Counted from the stretch's first letter, positions 23,107 through 35,703 are shown. The stretch is DNA of 64,000 nucleotides from Okapia johnstoni (GCA_024291935.2 CM044322.1:68501405-68565404), one strand, 5' to 3'. Made by a program: numbers and translations. Notes: generated by a model from the letters alone, not told the origin.

Positions 23107-23450
23107 GGCGTGCGAGGACGGGGACCGGGCGCCGGCCTCCGCGGTGAAGACGCAGCGGGTTGGAAACGGGAGCTTAAGTCTGGGCAGCGCTCGGTAGTTA
23201 AGCAATAAGATTAGCGCCCTGGGCGGGGCCGGGGCTCTGAATCACCAAAGGACTGAGAACGAGATGAGTGGGCGAGGGCTTTTCTCACACCAGGTGCTGG
23301 GCGGGGTAAGGGCGGGAGCCCCATCTTCACGGACCCTTGGGATCCGAAAAAGGAAAAAGAGGGGCCCGGGGCAGGGAAAGCAGCTCGTCGGCGCCGGACG
23401 CTGGGACTCATGCTTTCTCTTTGCTACAGGATGGGGCCTGCTGTGAGCCG
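22650..23450 (-). promoter_or_regulatory. CD55 CpG-island promoter and 5'UTR region
   Basis: A GC- and CpG-rich block surrounds exon 1 in an otherwise AT-rich window. Upstream of the ATG there are Sp1-type GC boxes at 23221-23228, 23299-23306 and 23310-23316, and no TATA box at a useful distance. This fits the TATA-less, Sp1-driven promoter described for human CD55. The transcription start cannot be fixed from sequence. Confidence 0.75.
23003..23106 (-). CDS. CD55: CD55 exon 1: start codon and signal peptide (frame broken)
   Basis: The ATG at 23106-23104 opens a frame beginning MSPARPRAR, which resembles the start of human CD55. The hydrophobic signal core ([17 protein letters not shown], then RPPAASG) is read in a different frame, in which a TGA overlaps the ATG and no ATG follows. 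The two frames would join if the alternating CG run at about 23081-23098 were one CG unit longer. The exon ends with a G before a consensus GTGAGT donor (22997-23002), giving the split Gly codon that exon 2 completes. As written, translation from this ATG would miss the mature protein. A sequencing or assembly slip in this GC-only run is the simplest explanation; a true null or polymorphic allele is the alternative. Confidence 0.85.
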
Positions 23451-23478
23451 CCGAGTGGAAATGTAAATATCTGCTTTC

Positions 23479-23486
23479 TTACGTAA
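23479..23486. promoter_or_regulatory. Palindromic TTACGTAA bZIP-type site
   Basis: A perfect 8-bp palindrome about 370 bp upstream of the CD55 ATG, at the island edge. TTACGTAA is the core bound by PAR-bZIP/NFIL3 and related C/EBP-ATF factors. Human CD55 transcription is cAMP/CREB responsive, so a bZIP site here is plausible, but no use is shown. Confidence 0.35.
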
Positions 23487-25489
23487 ACAAAATAATGGGG
23501 GGAAAGGAGGCTAGAGGAATGGTTAAGCGGCGTAGGCGTTCCTCCCCCGGTATCTGGATTAGTTTAAGTGGAAACGAAGCGCCTTTGAGTGCTGCAAAGC
23601 TGAGCGGTAGGTGCGGCGGGCTTGGAGTTTGCCCCCGGGAGCTGGCGTCTTCAACTTGGAGGTCTGACAAATGGCAACAAGAAGATGAAAGGGAAGAACC
23701 ACCGTGTGCTGTCTCCTTGAACACTCTGTAATCTGAAGACAGCAAATGGGAAACCATCCAAGAAAACAGATCGGGAATCAGCAGGGAGTGAACAGTGTTC
23801 TTGGTATGTTTGCATGAGAATCGCTTTCATCGCCAGGGGTACTCCTTATAAACGAGGACACCTCTTGGATGCTACTTAGGGACTGCTGTAGGGTGACTGC
23901 AAGTAGAAAGTCACCGTCCAGTGCTGTAGGCCTGTGTCGTCTGGGAGAAAGTTGTAAAAACAAAAACGGAGCGCTAGAAAGCTAAATAGTAAGAGGGTGG
24001 ATTTTAAGAGGAAGCTTGGTTAGAAAAACCTTAAGTATATGCCAGGGGTTTGCCAGGGTGGCCACACCTTAGGATGACATGGGATGTTTTTAAAATCCAA
24101 ATGTTCAAGCTACGCCTGAAGTTAAATTAGAACCTCTGGAGATGGGACCAGGAGAACATCAGGATTGTCTAAAGCGCTCCACGAAATTCTACTTTGCAGC
24201 CAGGTTGAGAACCAGAGCTAAGATAGTGCTGGTCAGAGGACTGTTCCTGTCAAAAACACCAGAGGACACTGATGAAAGGGCCAGTTATCCATCCTCACTG
24301 GGAACAACTCAGAACATATTCCCTTCAACAGTTTAACTGAGCTGGTTAGCAGAGTCTTAGCCTGAGTTTCCTACCTGCCCCCCCCTCCCCCGACCCCAGA
24401 CACTTTACCTGATTAAATGAAATCCCCAACTTGAAATTATGCCTTGGTCCACGGACCAGCTGTGGAGTCCATGCCTCTTATCCTTCCCTAAATGCTTTCT
24501 GATCACTCTTTATTGTGAGCTTTATAAGGAGGTTAGTGTGATCTTTATAAGGAGGAAAACAACAGTTTCAACAACAGTATTTCCTCTGACTCATGCTTAC
24601 TGTACTGAACAGAACCGTGTGTCACCCAGTGCTAAAACCATTCCAGGAAAGGAACTCCTATAGGCTTTCATTGAAACCAATCAGTATTAAAACACCTTAG
24701 AGTTTAGAAGGGGAGGGGAGTGCTTTTCAAATCATCTAATGTGATCCTCATCCTTGATATCAAAATACCTTATTTTTACTTCCATATTTGGCATAAAATC
24801 ACAAAGTGCATAAGGGCTCAGAGTGTTTTAGAAGCTATACTGGATCTTCATTTATTTTTCCAAAGAGCCTCCCTTGACTTTAACTACCACTCCCTTTTGC
24901 TACACCATCATAGACAGGTAGTGTACATTCCTGCTTGAGCTCAACAAAGTGGTGTGAAAGGCAAGGTAGCATCATAAAAGATAGTTGAATATCAAGGCCA
25001 GTTATGGAGTTGTTAGAAGACTTAACTACGAGGCCTGTTAGAACTAAGTGTTTATTAAGTGAATATAATAACTTTTTATTCAAAAAAAACACTGAAGTCT
25101 GCAAATATAGAAAAAAAAAAATGTCTATCACCCAGCTTAACCACACTAAATGCTCTAAGCATTTACCTCCAAACTACTTAGTTGATAATTCATCTTTTTT
25201 TAAAAGAACTTTTATGAGAAGTAACTGAGTGGACTCTAGTAATGTTTTCAGCAACACCACTCCCAAAATTTTAACATTTCCTCAGAATGTTGAAAAAAGA
25301 AAAAAAAAAAGAAAGAAATCCAGTATCCACTTATTCAACTTAGAAAAAGGTTCTGTAATAAAAATCTATGCATGATTAAGAAAAATTAAATATTCAAATC
25401 TGTAACTTACTGAAGATTATTTTGGCCTCAATTTGTTGTGTTCCAATATAGACATTATACACCATTTTGTCATGACAGCTTCTTAAAGT

Positions 25490-25635
25490 GGGGATAACTG
25501 TCCACATTTTATAGACGAGGAAGCAAGCTGAAAAGGTAAGCAATTTACCCAAATCTGTGCAGCTAGTAAGTGACCAGGCCAGAATCCAAATCCAGTTTGT
25601 CTGATTCCCAAACCTCTACCCTACCACACTACATT
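25490..25635 (-). repeat. MIR SINE remnant
   Basis: Antisense MIR core: ATTTTATAGACGAGGAAGCA, then GCAGCTAGTAAGTGACCAGG and GTTTGTCTGATTCCCAAACC. Confidence 0.75.
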
Positions 25636-27149
25636 CTCTTTGTTGGAATTAATCAGCAAAGTTTTCTTTTATGTGGAGGACTCTGAATTAGGCAATTTGG
25701 GGAGATGATTTGAGACCCAGATACTTCTGATGACAGCAGTGGTCCTGAGCCTACATACTTGATCCATAAAAAACCATCTATGTATTCTCAGGGACTCAGG
25801 TACCAATTGATCAAGAAAAATTGGGGACAAAAATAGTCTCTACAGAGCTTTGCAATTCCAAAGCAATATTTATATAATTAGGTTGAAAAACGTTTAACAA
25901 AATAGAAAATAGGTGTACGATTTTCGCAGAGGTTAGAACACATGGCTTCCACTGCTGTCCTAGGAACCATCCAATGACTACATCAAAGGTTTTTAATACA
26001 CTGAGGGCCACTTAGTACTCAGAAGCACACTAATAAAGTGGCAATACTTGTGTTCCAGAATCTGTAACCTAAGAGAGAAGTTTTATGTGATAAGTGTCTT
26101 GAGCATGCCACAATCAATGTGCTATGAGGGTTCAGAGAAAGACAAAAAGGAACATGGCTGTTGGGGCAGAGCAGGCTGACATCCTAGTGATTCAACTAAA
26201 TATGACAAATGATTATCAATGTAATAGGGAAAATATGAAAATAGATAACAATGGTATGAACAGAGATTTGGGGTCAGGAAAAGCACAGTTTATTCCAAGA
26301 GGAGTAAGGAGTTTCATTTAGGGAGAACTTGTAGAACTGAATTGGAGCAATAAAAGGTTGAAACATAGACAGGCAATTGATTTGAGGGAAACAAATGCAA
26401 GGCTTTTCCACATTTTGTGCTGTTCAGAAGCACTGGAGGACTGTTGAAGATTTTAAGCAGGAAGTTGAGGTGAATTTCACAGTTGTGTGTAGGATGTTGC
26501 AATGGGGGTGACTGAACAAAGACTCGATTTGTTATCGCTAATTGTGCAATGGTCAAGCCACTTAAGATTGGAGAACAGAAATGTCTTTAATTTTAAATTA
26601 ATAAATGTATGTTAAGGAAACAATCTTGTTACTCTAAAAAACCCTTGACACAATTATTATAGCCATTTGAGGTTTTATGATTGTTCTTACCAAACATGTT
26701 TCAATTGAAGAACTTACAATTTGGTGACTCATAGATAAGGAACAAGGGGGGAAAAGTGTTAAAGCTGACTCAGCGCTTTTGTGTTTGAGCTAGGGGTCCT
26801 ATTTGAATTATTTCAAAGTCAAGAGGTAATTTAGGGAAGAAATAAAAATGTGGCTGCGTACTTGTTGAATGTGAAATGCCTTGGCAGGGTGTCCACGTGG
26901 AGGTCTATAGCATAAGATGAAAACGTAGGTAAGGTTGAGCTGGAGCTTGGATGATATGGTTGAAGGCATGGAACCAAGAGAAAGAATGTAAACAGAAACT
27001 CAAAGAGGCCTGAGGCGTGAGACTTGCCCCATCACTCCCTTGCCTCCACAATACAGTACAAATAATGAAGGGGAAGGAGGGAACAGTGGAAAGAAAAGAA
27101 GTGCAGTTTCCTGGAGGCCTAGAGTCACAAAACCTTAAGCCAGACATTA

Positions 27150-27265
27150 TCACTCTATCTGTCAGTGAAGCGGTTGGTGTTTACAGAGGTTAAGTGTCTC
27201 CAAATCACTTGGCTGTGAAGGGTGGAGCTGGGGTTAGGACCTTAACCCCTCTGTTACACTGCTCA
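27150..27265 (-). repeat. MIR SINE remnant
   Basis: Diverged antisense MIR: CAGAGGTTAAGTGTCTCC, then TTGGCTGTGAAGGGTGGAGC. Confidence 0.5.
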
Positions 27266-27879
27266 GCATCACCCATTCTGTAAACCCCGCCCCTGCTCAC
27301 AAAGTCAGACCCAGTACCAAAGTACTACACCTTTCAGTATCTTTCAGTTCCTCAATTCTAAATCAGTCTATTTCATATTTGCGTTCATAACTCAGCCTAG
27401 AATTATCCCCAGTCAATCTTAAAGTGGCCAATGAGAAACAAAACTTTTTATTGACATATTTTGTCACACAGTTGCAAACCAGGGCGGCTGTGCTGCACAG
27501 AATAAGTAAAGTGTATTCCTAAAAAGTAAAGGAAAACTAAGGAGAAGACTCCTACTTCTTTTAAAGGGAGCTTATCCTTCAGGAATTCACTAATCAAGGT
27601 ATCAGTGTACTACATCAAATTTAGCCTTTTTTTTTTTCCCCACTAGGGGCAGGTTTAGCAGTACCCCATAACAGTGACTTAATACCATGTGATGCTTGCA
27701 CCTGGCATGGTGGCATCCTGCCCTGCCTCCAGCTTCCTTTGTGTGAGGAAAGGCTCAGTGGCCAAATGGAAGCATGATGCTTGACTCGCATGAGTAAAGT
27801 TTCTTAGCCAAGCCCTGATTTTGTGAGACGACAGTGAATTTTTGCCAAAATGGAGCTGGTGACAGGAACCAGAAACTTG

Positions 27880-28070
27880 TGTGGGGTGTGTGTGTGTATG
27901 TGTGTGTTTGAGTCTATGTCTATATGCATGTGTCTATGTGTATTAATGTGTGTGTGGCTGTGCTTCTGAATGTGTGTGAATGTGTGAGTATGTGCATGTG
28001 TGCATGTGTGTGTGTATGTTCATGTGTGTGTGAGTATATGTGTATTAGTGTATATGTGTGAGTGTGTGAT
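27880..28070. repeat. (TG)n-rich microsatellite
   Basis: About 190 bp of TG runs interrupted by TATG, CATG and GAGTG words, ending before GATGGGAAGCC. Interruptions suggest an old, relatively stable tract. Confidence 0.85.
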
Positions 28071-28079
28071 GGGAAGCCA

Positions 28080-28320
28080 CATAGCACAAAGACTTATTTG
28101 CCAGCTTGGGAGTCATATTGTCTTAATTTCAAATACTGACTCTATTGCTCCCTTACTTTCTCTGTGGCATGGTATCCAACCACTGTGACACAAATCACTT
28201 ATTTTTAACTCAAATGTGATAATGTTGCCTGCTTCATAGGGTTTTTGTGAAAGATAAATGAGGGGATGTATGTAAAACACTTGGTACATTGTGTGACTCA
28301 CAGTAAATACTCAATGAAAA
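28080..28320 (+). repeat. MIR SINE remnant
   Basis: Sense MIR 3' part: GTGATAATGTTGCCTGCTTC, GGGTTTTTGTGAAAGATAAA and CAGTAAATACTCAATGAA. Confidence 0.65.
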
Positions 28321-28794
28321 TTAGCGACAATTGATGACAATGACAGGCATGAACGAGCACTTCATATACCAGGACATGCCCACTTTTCATGTAATTTATT
28401 TTAAAAAAAAATCATGACAGAGAATCTGAAAAACCTATAAAAGAAATATCAGGGAGATGCTAATAGTGTTGAGATGATTCCATTATTTGCCTTCTCTCCC
28501 CACCCAGTGGAATTTCACCATTGGCAAAATTAGGTCATTTACAAAGATTCAGATTTGTTTAAAATTGTCCCCCTCCCTACTTCCCCTGTAATCCCATCAG
28601 CATTTTGTTTGCCTTGATTTGTGACCTTGCAAATTAAAAAGCAAAATTACAATCTGAGCTCATTAGAATTGCACAAGGGTGAGGAGAGAAACAAGAAATT
28701 TATACTCAATGATCACATCACATGCGCTACTCTTAGTTTGAAGACTAACTTCATTGCTTAGCCATCATGGCAACGCCACAAGCAAACGACTGCC

Positions 28795-28925
28795 ACATCT
28801 ATTTTCACATAACACAGAGGCTTGGAGGAGAAAATGATTGGATCAAGAGATACGTGTAACAAAGCCAAGATTTGAATCCAGGTCTCAGTAGCTTTAAAGT
28901 TGCACTCCTTCCACTACACGTTACT
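28795..28925 (-). repeat. MIR SINE remnant
   Basis: Antisense MIR: CACAGAGGCTTGGAGGAGAA, then AAGATTTGAATCCAGGTCTC. Confidence 0.55.
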
Positions 28926-30009
28926 TTATATTTGTTGGTACATAATTAAAGATAACTGTTCCTTGATATTTCTCAGAAGGACTCATTAGTGGGTAAATAT
29001 TTTCCTACCACTTTGCTTTTAGCTGTCAAATAAAAGCCAATTACCTAAAGATGAGCATTTCCCTGGAATAAAATGCACTTTTTCATAAAAAGCCAAATAG
29101 TCTGCTATAAAGAAGGCAATTCAAACAGCACTAACTGCAGTCACTGGTGAAAATGCCCTTTCCTCAAGGTCTCCATTTTTTACCACCTCCTCTAAGACTT
29201 CTGTAGTATCCTTTTTTCTCCCTCCTACATATTAATCCTTGCACTTTGAAACGCTTTGCCTCTCCTTGCTGATTCTTTCTTAGTACATTCTGCCACATAT
29301 GGGCTCACTGAAGGATAAGTCTAAATTGCAAGAAGGTTTGAACTTCTTTATGGCAATTACAAGGTCTAATTTATCATTTTGTCTTTTATTCCCTAGTGCT
29401 ATTTCATGCACAGAGTAAGTATTGAATAAATGGTTGTTATATTTACCAGTCTACCTTCCTTATGACTCTGGAATTTATTGACTTGTTTAATAAACACAGC
29501 AGATATGCTAAGATAAGGACTGAAAGCATTATTTCAACTTTGGCCATTTTTCTCTCATAATCCATAATTTAGATAAATCTTCCATGACCTCTGTATCCCA
29601 TTAGAACCTCAATAGGTAGAAAAAAGAGTAAAGAATTTTCCAGGATAAAAGGCCTATATAAGATGATTTTGAGTTTATTTGAGAAATATATGAAAGTGAG
29701 CTTCTTTTAATTTTCAGCCACCTCTCTCTCTACTTCAAATCTGCTTTATTCAAACAAAGAAAGGTATCATTATCCATTCTTATCTAGGTACTTCCCTATC
29801 TCTTGCTTCTATTACTTGAAAACATTTTTGGGAAAAAATATTCAAATGGCCAAAATAAGCATGGGGGAAGAAAGTTCAACATCATTATTCATCAAGAAAA
29901 TGAAAATCAAAAGCAGTAGGTACTACTAAACACCCCATTAGAGAGACTAAAGCTTAAAAAGACCTTTTATTAATGAAGATGAGAACACCTGGAATTCTTG
30001 TACATTGCT

Positions 30010-30282
30010 GCTGCTGCTGCTAAGTCACTTCAGTCATGTCCTACTCTGTGCAACCCCATAGACGGCCACCCACCAGGCACCCCTGTCCCTGGGATTCTCC
30101 AGGCAAGAACACTGGAGTGGGTTGCCATTTCCTCCTCCAATACATGAAAGTGAAAAGTGAAAGTGAAGCCGCTCAGTCGTGTCCGACTCTTACCGACACC
30201 ATGGACTGCAGCCCACCAGGCTCCTCCATCCATGCAATTTCCCAGGCAAGAATACTGGAGTGGGTTGCCATTGCCTTCTCCG
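30010..30282 (-). mobile_element. Bov-A2 SINE
   Basis: Two antisense Bov-A units joined by the GAAAGTGAAAAGTGAAAGTG linker, with a (CTG)n end. A perfect 11-bp target duplication TGTACATTGCT lies at 29999-30009 and 30283-30293. Confidence 0.92.
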
Positions 30283-30371
30283 TGTACATTGCTAGTGAGA
30301 ATGTAAAATAGTACAACCACTTTGGGAAACACTTGGGTCACTGCTTAAAAAGTTAAATGGATACCTTGTAT

Positions 30372-30412
30372 GTTAGTCGTTCAGTTGTGTCTGACTCTTT
30401 GCGACCCCATGA
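30372..30412 (-). mobile_element. Bov-A fragment
   Basis: About 40 bp of the antisense Bov-A 3' end (GTTAGTCGTTCAGTTGTGTC...GCGACCCCATGA), apparently a truncated insertion. Confidence 0.6.
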
Positions 30413-31070
30413 CCTAGGAATTCCAATTCTAAGTATTGACCCAGGGAAAAGAAAAACATATCTACAAAAGACTTGCACATAAATGCTCCTAGCAGCTTTA
30501 TTCATCATAGCCACACCTGGAAACAGTTCAAAGGTCCATCAACAGCTGAAAGGATTAAAAAAAACGTAGTGCAGGCATACATTGGTGCTGACTTATGTGC
30601 TCAGTATTAAAAAGGAACAAATTAGTGATACCATCAACAGTATGAATGAATCTGAAAAACATGCTCGGCCAAGAGAACTTAGACACATAAAATTACATAC
30701 TATATGATTTCATTTGTGTGAGATTCTAGAACAAGCAAAATATTTACTATGATAGAAATATAATTAGTGGCCATCTAAAGTGGGCACACCAAAGAGGTGC
30801 AAGGACTGATTGCAAAAGGGCAACAGGGAAATTCTGAGGGTGACAAAAAAAGCTTTGTATAACATCCATTGGGGTGGTGGTTATGTGTGTATGCATTTGT
30901 CAACATTCATCAAACTGAATACTTTAAATGATTCCACTTGGCTTATGTAAATTGCACCCCCATAAAGTTGATAAAAAATGAGATCAGAGTTTTCAGCTCT
31001 GGAGTTGGTGGGCTTTAGCAACAAAGAACCAAATAAGTCATGTCATTATATCAAGAACAGCACAATCAAA

Positions 31071-31283
31071 CGTGTTGTTGTTTAGTCCCAAAGTGTGTCC
31101 AGCTCTTTTGTGAATCTATGCATTGTAGCCCTCCAGGCTCCTCTGTCCATGGAATTTTTCAGGCAAGAATACTGGAGTGGGTCACCATTTTCTTCTCCAG
31201 GGGATCTTCCCTACCCAGGGATCGAACCTGAGTCTCCCGCATTGCAGGCGGATTCTTTACAGCTGAACCACCAGGGAAGTCCT
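31071..31283 (-). mobile_element. Bov-tA SINE
   Basis: Full antisense Bov-tA from the GTTGTTGTTTAGTC end to ACCACCAGGGAAGTCC, flanked by ACAATCAAA at 31062-31070 and 31284-31292. Confidence 0.9.
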
Positions 31284-31925
31284 ACAATCAAATGTATCTT
31301 TTTCCCTTTTTGCCCCCTCATCTAGTAGATCAGATTTAATTAAGTAGTGTTAATCTTACTTGTGCTATAATTTCAGCCTGTGCAGTAATCTTAGCTTATA
31401 AGGAACAACAGTAGTGGCCTTTGCTGACTTCCAAAAAACTGTGTTCTATATATGTGAGAAAACTGACAACATGACAAAAACGTATAAGCATGTTGGATAA
31501 ACCTTTTGATTTGGATAGTATAACCCTGGTTGTTTACTATATTCTGAGAGGCACATGGTCAAATCAGAGGGCTCATTATTACCAGTACATCCGTGGGAAC
31601 TTCCAAGTGTGACTTCCCATTAAATGAAAACCTAGGAGATTCCATCATCCATACAATTTTGACCCCAATTTATTCTCATTGCTCCATCTGAGGAGCTAGT
31701 AATGTTTTCTCAGAGCTAATGAGGAGGATTTCTGGCTGTCCTCCAATGACCTATATGAGTTTCCACTAAATCTTGTGCTAGCATGATATGGAGGAAAGAT
31801 GTGATGACAGCTGTAATTCAGATGCTCTGGGGTGTTCATCACCGATATCTCAGTTAGTCTCCCATCCACTCCTTGACATACGTGTTATGATCCTCCCCTA
31901 AGTGAATTCCAAAGATTACCTAACA

Positions 31926-32585
31926 TGGCATCTGGTCCCATCACTTCATGGCAAATAGAACGAGAAACAGTGGACACTGTGACAGACTTTATTTTTTTGG
32001 GCTCCAAAGTCACTGCAGATGATGACTGCAGCCATGAAATTAAAAGACGCTTACTCCCTGGGAAAAAGTTATGACCAACCTAGACAGCATATTAAAAAGT
32101 AGAGACATTACTTTGCTAACAAAGGTCAGTCTAGTCAAGGCTATGGTTCTTCCACTAGTCATGCATGGATGTGAGATTGGACCATAAAGAAAGCTGAGCG
32201 CCGATGAATTGATGCTTTGGAACTGTGGTATTAGAGAAGGCTCTTAACAGTCCCTTGGACTGCAAGGAGATTCAACCAGTCAATCCTAAAGGAAGTCAGT
32301 CCTAAATATTCATTGGAAGGACTGATGTTGAAGCTGAAACTCCAATTCTTTGGTCACCTGATGCGAAGAGCTGACTCATTTGAAAAGACCCTGATGCTGG
32401 GAAAGATTGAAGGCAGAAGGAGAAGGGGATGACAGAGGATGAGATGGTTGGATGGCATCACTGACTCAATGGGCATGAGTTTGAGTAAACTCCAGGAGCC
32501 GGTGATGGACAGGGAGGCCTGGCATGCTGCAGTCCATGGGGTCACAAAGAGTCGGACATGACTGAGCGACTGAACTGAACTGAAC
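31926..32585 (+). mobile_element. BovB (RTE) LINE, 3' end
   Basis: The degraded C-terminal ORF2 coding region is recognisable (words such as DFIFLGSKVTADDDCSHEI and KLQFFGHLM in changing frames). It ends with the Bov-A-like tail GACATGACTGAGCGACTGAA. In-frame stops make it dead. Confidence 0.9.
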
Positions 32586-32921
32586 CTAACTAGCGCAAAG
32601 TTATACATCTGGTAATGATAAGATTTTGCACGTGATCCATCACACCACTCACAGGTCACAATATACAGTCTTGCAAAACGAAGCAACCCCTGCAGGCACC
32701 GCAGAGTGCTGTGTATTTGGTCTACTCACTCTTAAGAACGCTGTTTTCACTCTAAGTATCAGTGGGTACGAACTGGCTCAGACGTCGCTTTTCCATAAAC
32801 TTTACCGTTTCCATGAATTCAGGGTTTTTAAACAACAATACGATGAATTAGGGGATAATTGTACCCATACTTAAGAATGTACTATGTCCATCTTCCCAGT
32901 TAACTTAGCAAATATATATCA

Positions 32922-33262
32922 GTTCAGTTCAGTTCAGTCGCTCAGTCGTGTCCAGCTCTTTGTGACCCCATGGACCACAGCATGCCAGGCTTCCCTGTCC
33001 ATCACCAGCTCCCGGAGCTTGCTCAAACTCATATCCATCGATTCAGTGATGCCATCCAACCAGCTCACCCTCTGTCATCCCCTTCTCCTCCTGCCCTCAA
33101 TCTTTCCCAGCCTCAGGGTCTTATCAAATGAGTCAGCTCTTCGCATCAGGTGACCAAATTATTGGAGTTTCAGCTTCAACGTCAGTCCTTCCAATGAATA
33201 TTCAGGATTGATCTCCTTTAGGACTGACTGGTTGGATCTCCTTGCAGTCCAGGGGACTCTCA
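32922..33262 (-). mobile_element. BovB (RTE) LINE, 3' end
   Basis: Antisense copy starting CAGTTCAGTTCAGTTCAGTC and running through CATCGATTCAGTGATGCCAT to CTTGCAGTCCAGGGGACTCT. It faces the sense copy about 340 bp away. Confidence 0.9.
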
Positions 33263-34369
33263 AATACATATAAATAAATGTAAATGCAATATAAAAACAC
33301 ACAAATATAGACCTAACTAGGGTGTGCTTCTGCAGTTAATTATCAAACCCAAGTTGTGCCTCCTCGGATGTTTTCTGCATGCTATTTCCCATGTGTCATT
33401 ATCAGTCGTCCTTCAGGGGCAGCAGTGTGGTTAAAACAAACGGTCATTTTGTTGTCTCACTAAGGTTTTGCAGTTTAACTGTTTCATCCCTGACTAAATA
33501 GAAATTATGTTTAAACTGGCTGCTCTTTTCATACTTTCCTGTGTTTCCCAAAAAGCTTTATCTGGAATACTAGTCTACGGACACAGCTCACAATTCAGAA
33601 AAGACTAAGTAAAAGGATGCTACACTTGTGTAAAAAGAAATTTTTTTAGAAAGTGTTTAATTATCCAACTATATTTGGCTAAATAGATTTTATTATGTAT
33701 ACCTACATTACTGAATGTTATATAATGATTAAGTATTATATATACAAATAAATTTGTAACTGAATATGGAATGTTTTATTACAATGTTGTTCAAGCAAGA
33801 TAAAAATGATAAGTTCTATATATAATAGCATCATCAATTCAACTACTTATCAACATGAAAACAGTTATACATAAAAGAAAAAAGTAACCCAAAATGTCAT
33901 CTAACTATATACCTGTGGAGTAAGCTTACTGACTTTTCTTCTTTCTGTTTTTATTTTGTCTATTGAGCATACATTACTATTAATTCTAAAAATCTTTCTC
34001 TTATTTTAAAAGAAATTCTATCATCTGATTCAAGATCATAATTGCTCAGTATTTGATTGGATCGCTCTCGGTTGTAACTTGTATGAATCTAGTGATTTGA
34101 ATTCATTCTACTTGAACTTCTTGCAATTTAATTCCATTTTAATCATATCAGTTCCATCCTTTCTAGTTTGAAAAAAAATATCCTTGGTAGAGAAGACAAA
34201 ATTCAACATTTTTTGGCAAGTCAAATTCTTCCCATCCAGAATGCAGCCCTTTATTTGCACTCTCACTAACCCCTGTCTGATCTTGAAAACTCTCATCCGG
34301 ACTGCCACAATAAACCCTTCCCTGTTTTTGCCACCTCCTCTCCATTAACTATGGGTAGGTACCATGTCC

Positions 34370-34790
34370 AGATTAAACTATCACCTGCTCAACAATGACC
34401 TCCCATTTGCAGAGGATCAAGTCCAGTCTTCTTAGCCTGACACCAAGTCCTTCGTAATTTGACATTAGGTCTTCCCTGCCTTGTTCTCACTGGTCTTATG
34501 TGTGAATGAACAAAATTTTCAATGCCCTGGTGAAACCTCCTTCCTTGCTGACCTCTGGCATCCAGTTCCTACCTCCACATTCTGACTCTCTCTCAAAGAA
34601 TGCCCTCCCTGCCCAGGTTGGTCCAAGAAAAGTCTTCCTTGACCATCAGCCAAAAGGGTTCTCCATCTCTTCTGAATCCTACAGTAATACACGTATTTTC
34701 CCAAAAGTATCCTTGCATGTATTTGAGACATCTCTTCCAGCATTATGTTGAACTCTTTTAGATCTTATAAGGTTGTTTAGTTCTGTTTGT
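34370..34790 (+). mobile_element. L2 LINE remnant
   Basis: Diverged L2 3'-half words: CAACAATGACCTCCCATTTG, GCCTGACACCAAGTCCTTCG, TTCCTTGACCATCAG. Confidence 0.55.
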
Positions 34791-34804
34791 TCTTTTCCTC
34801 AACT

Positions 34805-35035
34805 AGGTTATAAAGCAGTGTGATACAGTGGGTAACAGCACTGGCTCTCAAGCCTTCTGCTTGGGTTTGAATCCTGACCCCATCTCTTACAAGTTCCATG
34901 ACCTAGATAAGTTACTCCATTTTACTGGGCCTCATCTATAAAATGGATATAATAATAGTATCTATCTCATAGAATTCAGTGAGATAATTTAAAGTACTTG
35001 GAACAATGCTTGGTATACATTTTTACACCAATTAA
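34805..35035 (+). repeat. MIR SINE
   Basis: Well-preserved MIR: TACAGTGGGTAACAGCACTG, TTGGGTTTGAATCCTGACCC, ATCTATAAAATGGATATAAT and AGTACTTGGAACAATGC. Confidence 0.85.
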
Positions 35036-35422
35036 ATATTAGTTGTCATGGCTGTTAGTTTAGTGTAAGGATTATATTTCATATTTCTTATCATCCACAA
35101 CTCTTAGTAAAAGATGTTTTACTAGGGAATGAAGAGTAAAAATTTATATGTATTTGCTGATTTTTCTGATAATGAGACCACCTTTATATTACCAACTAGT
35201 AAACCTTAGGAATTTATTAATAATCTATATGTATCAATAGTATATTATATGCTATGCACACATTATTTTATTAAGTATTCACAGTAAATCTTCTCTCCTA
35301 CATAGCTTCATATATGACTTTTTATTCAAATTTTAGGTTATGAGTGTGTGTATGCAATTGAAAAATCCAAACAGTACTTCTTAAGGACGTGAAACAGTAG
35401 TTACCTGACCCGTTATCCCTTT

Positions 35423-35703
35423 GCTGCTGCTGCTGCTGCTAAGTCGCTTCAGTCGTGTCCGACTCTGTGCGACCCCAGAGACGGCAGCCCACCAGACTCC
35501 CCTGTCCCTGGGATTCTCCAGGCAACAACACTGGAGTGGGTTGCCATTTCCTTCTCCAATGCATGAAAGTGAAAAGGGAAAGTGAAGTCACTCAGTCGTG
35601 TCCGACTCTTCGCTATCCCATGGACCACAGCCCACCAGGCTCCTCCGTCCATGGGATTTTCCAGGCAAGAGTACTGGAGTGGGGTGTTATTGCCTTCTCT
35701 GCA
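35423..35703 (-). mobile_element. Bov-A2 SINE
   Basis: (TGC)n followed by two antisense Bov-A units with the GTGAAAAGGGAAAGTG linker. Likely target duplication TTATCCCTTT (35413-35422) / TTACCCCTTT (35704-35713). Confidence 0.88.

Larger units (their letters stand above)
23487..29849. other. Upstream intergenic stretch, no gene seen
   Basis: No coding exon is recognised. It contains MIR pieces and a TG microsatellite but no ruminant-specific SINE that I could see. Several short open frames lack any family resemblance. Confidence 0.7.
29850..30985 (+). mobile_element. Old L1 3' region, interrupted by a Bov-A2
   Basis: ORF2 3'-end words are still readable (TCAAATGGCCAAAATAAGC, GGGAAACACTTGGGTC, GCAGCTTTATTCATCATAG). 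The left part (29850-30009) and right part (30283-30985) join across the SINE once the target duplication is removed. Confidence 0.75.

Noticed and set aside
22822..23208. Plus-strand open frames across the CpG island (up to 128 codons)
   Set aside because: They are antisense to CD55 exon 1 and arise from stop-poor GC-rich DNA.
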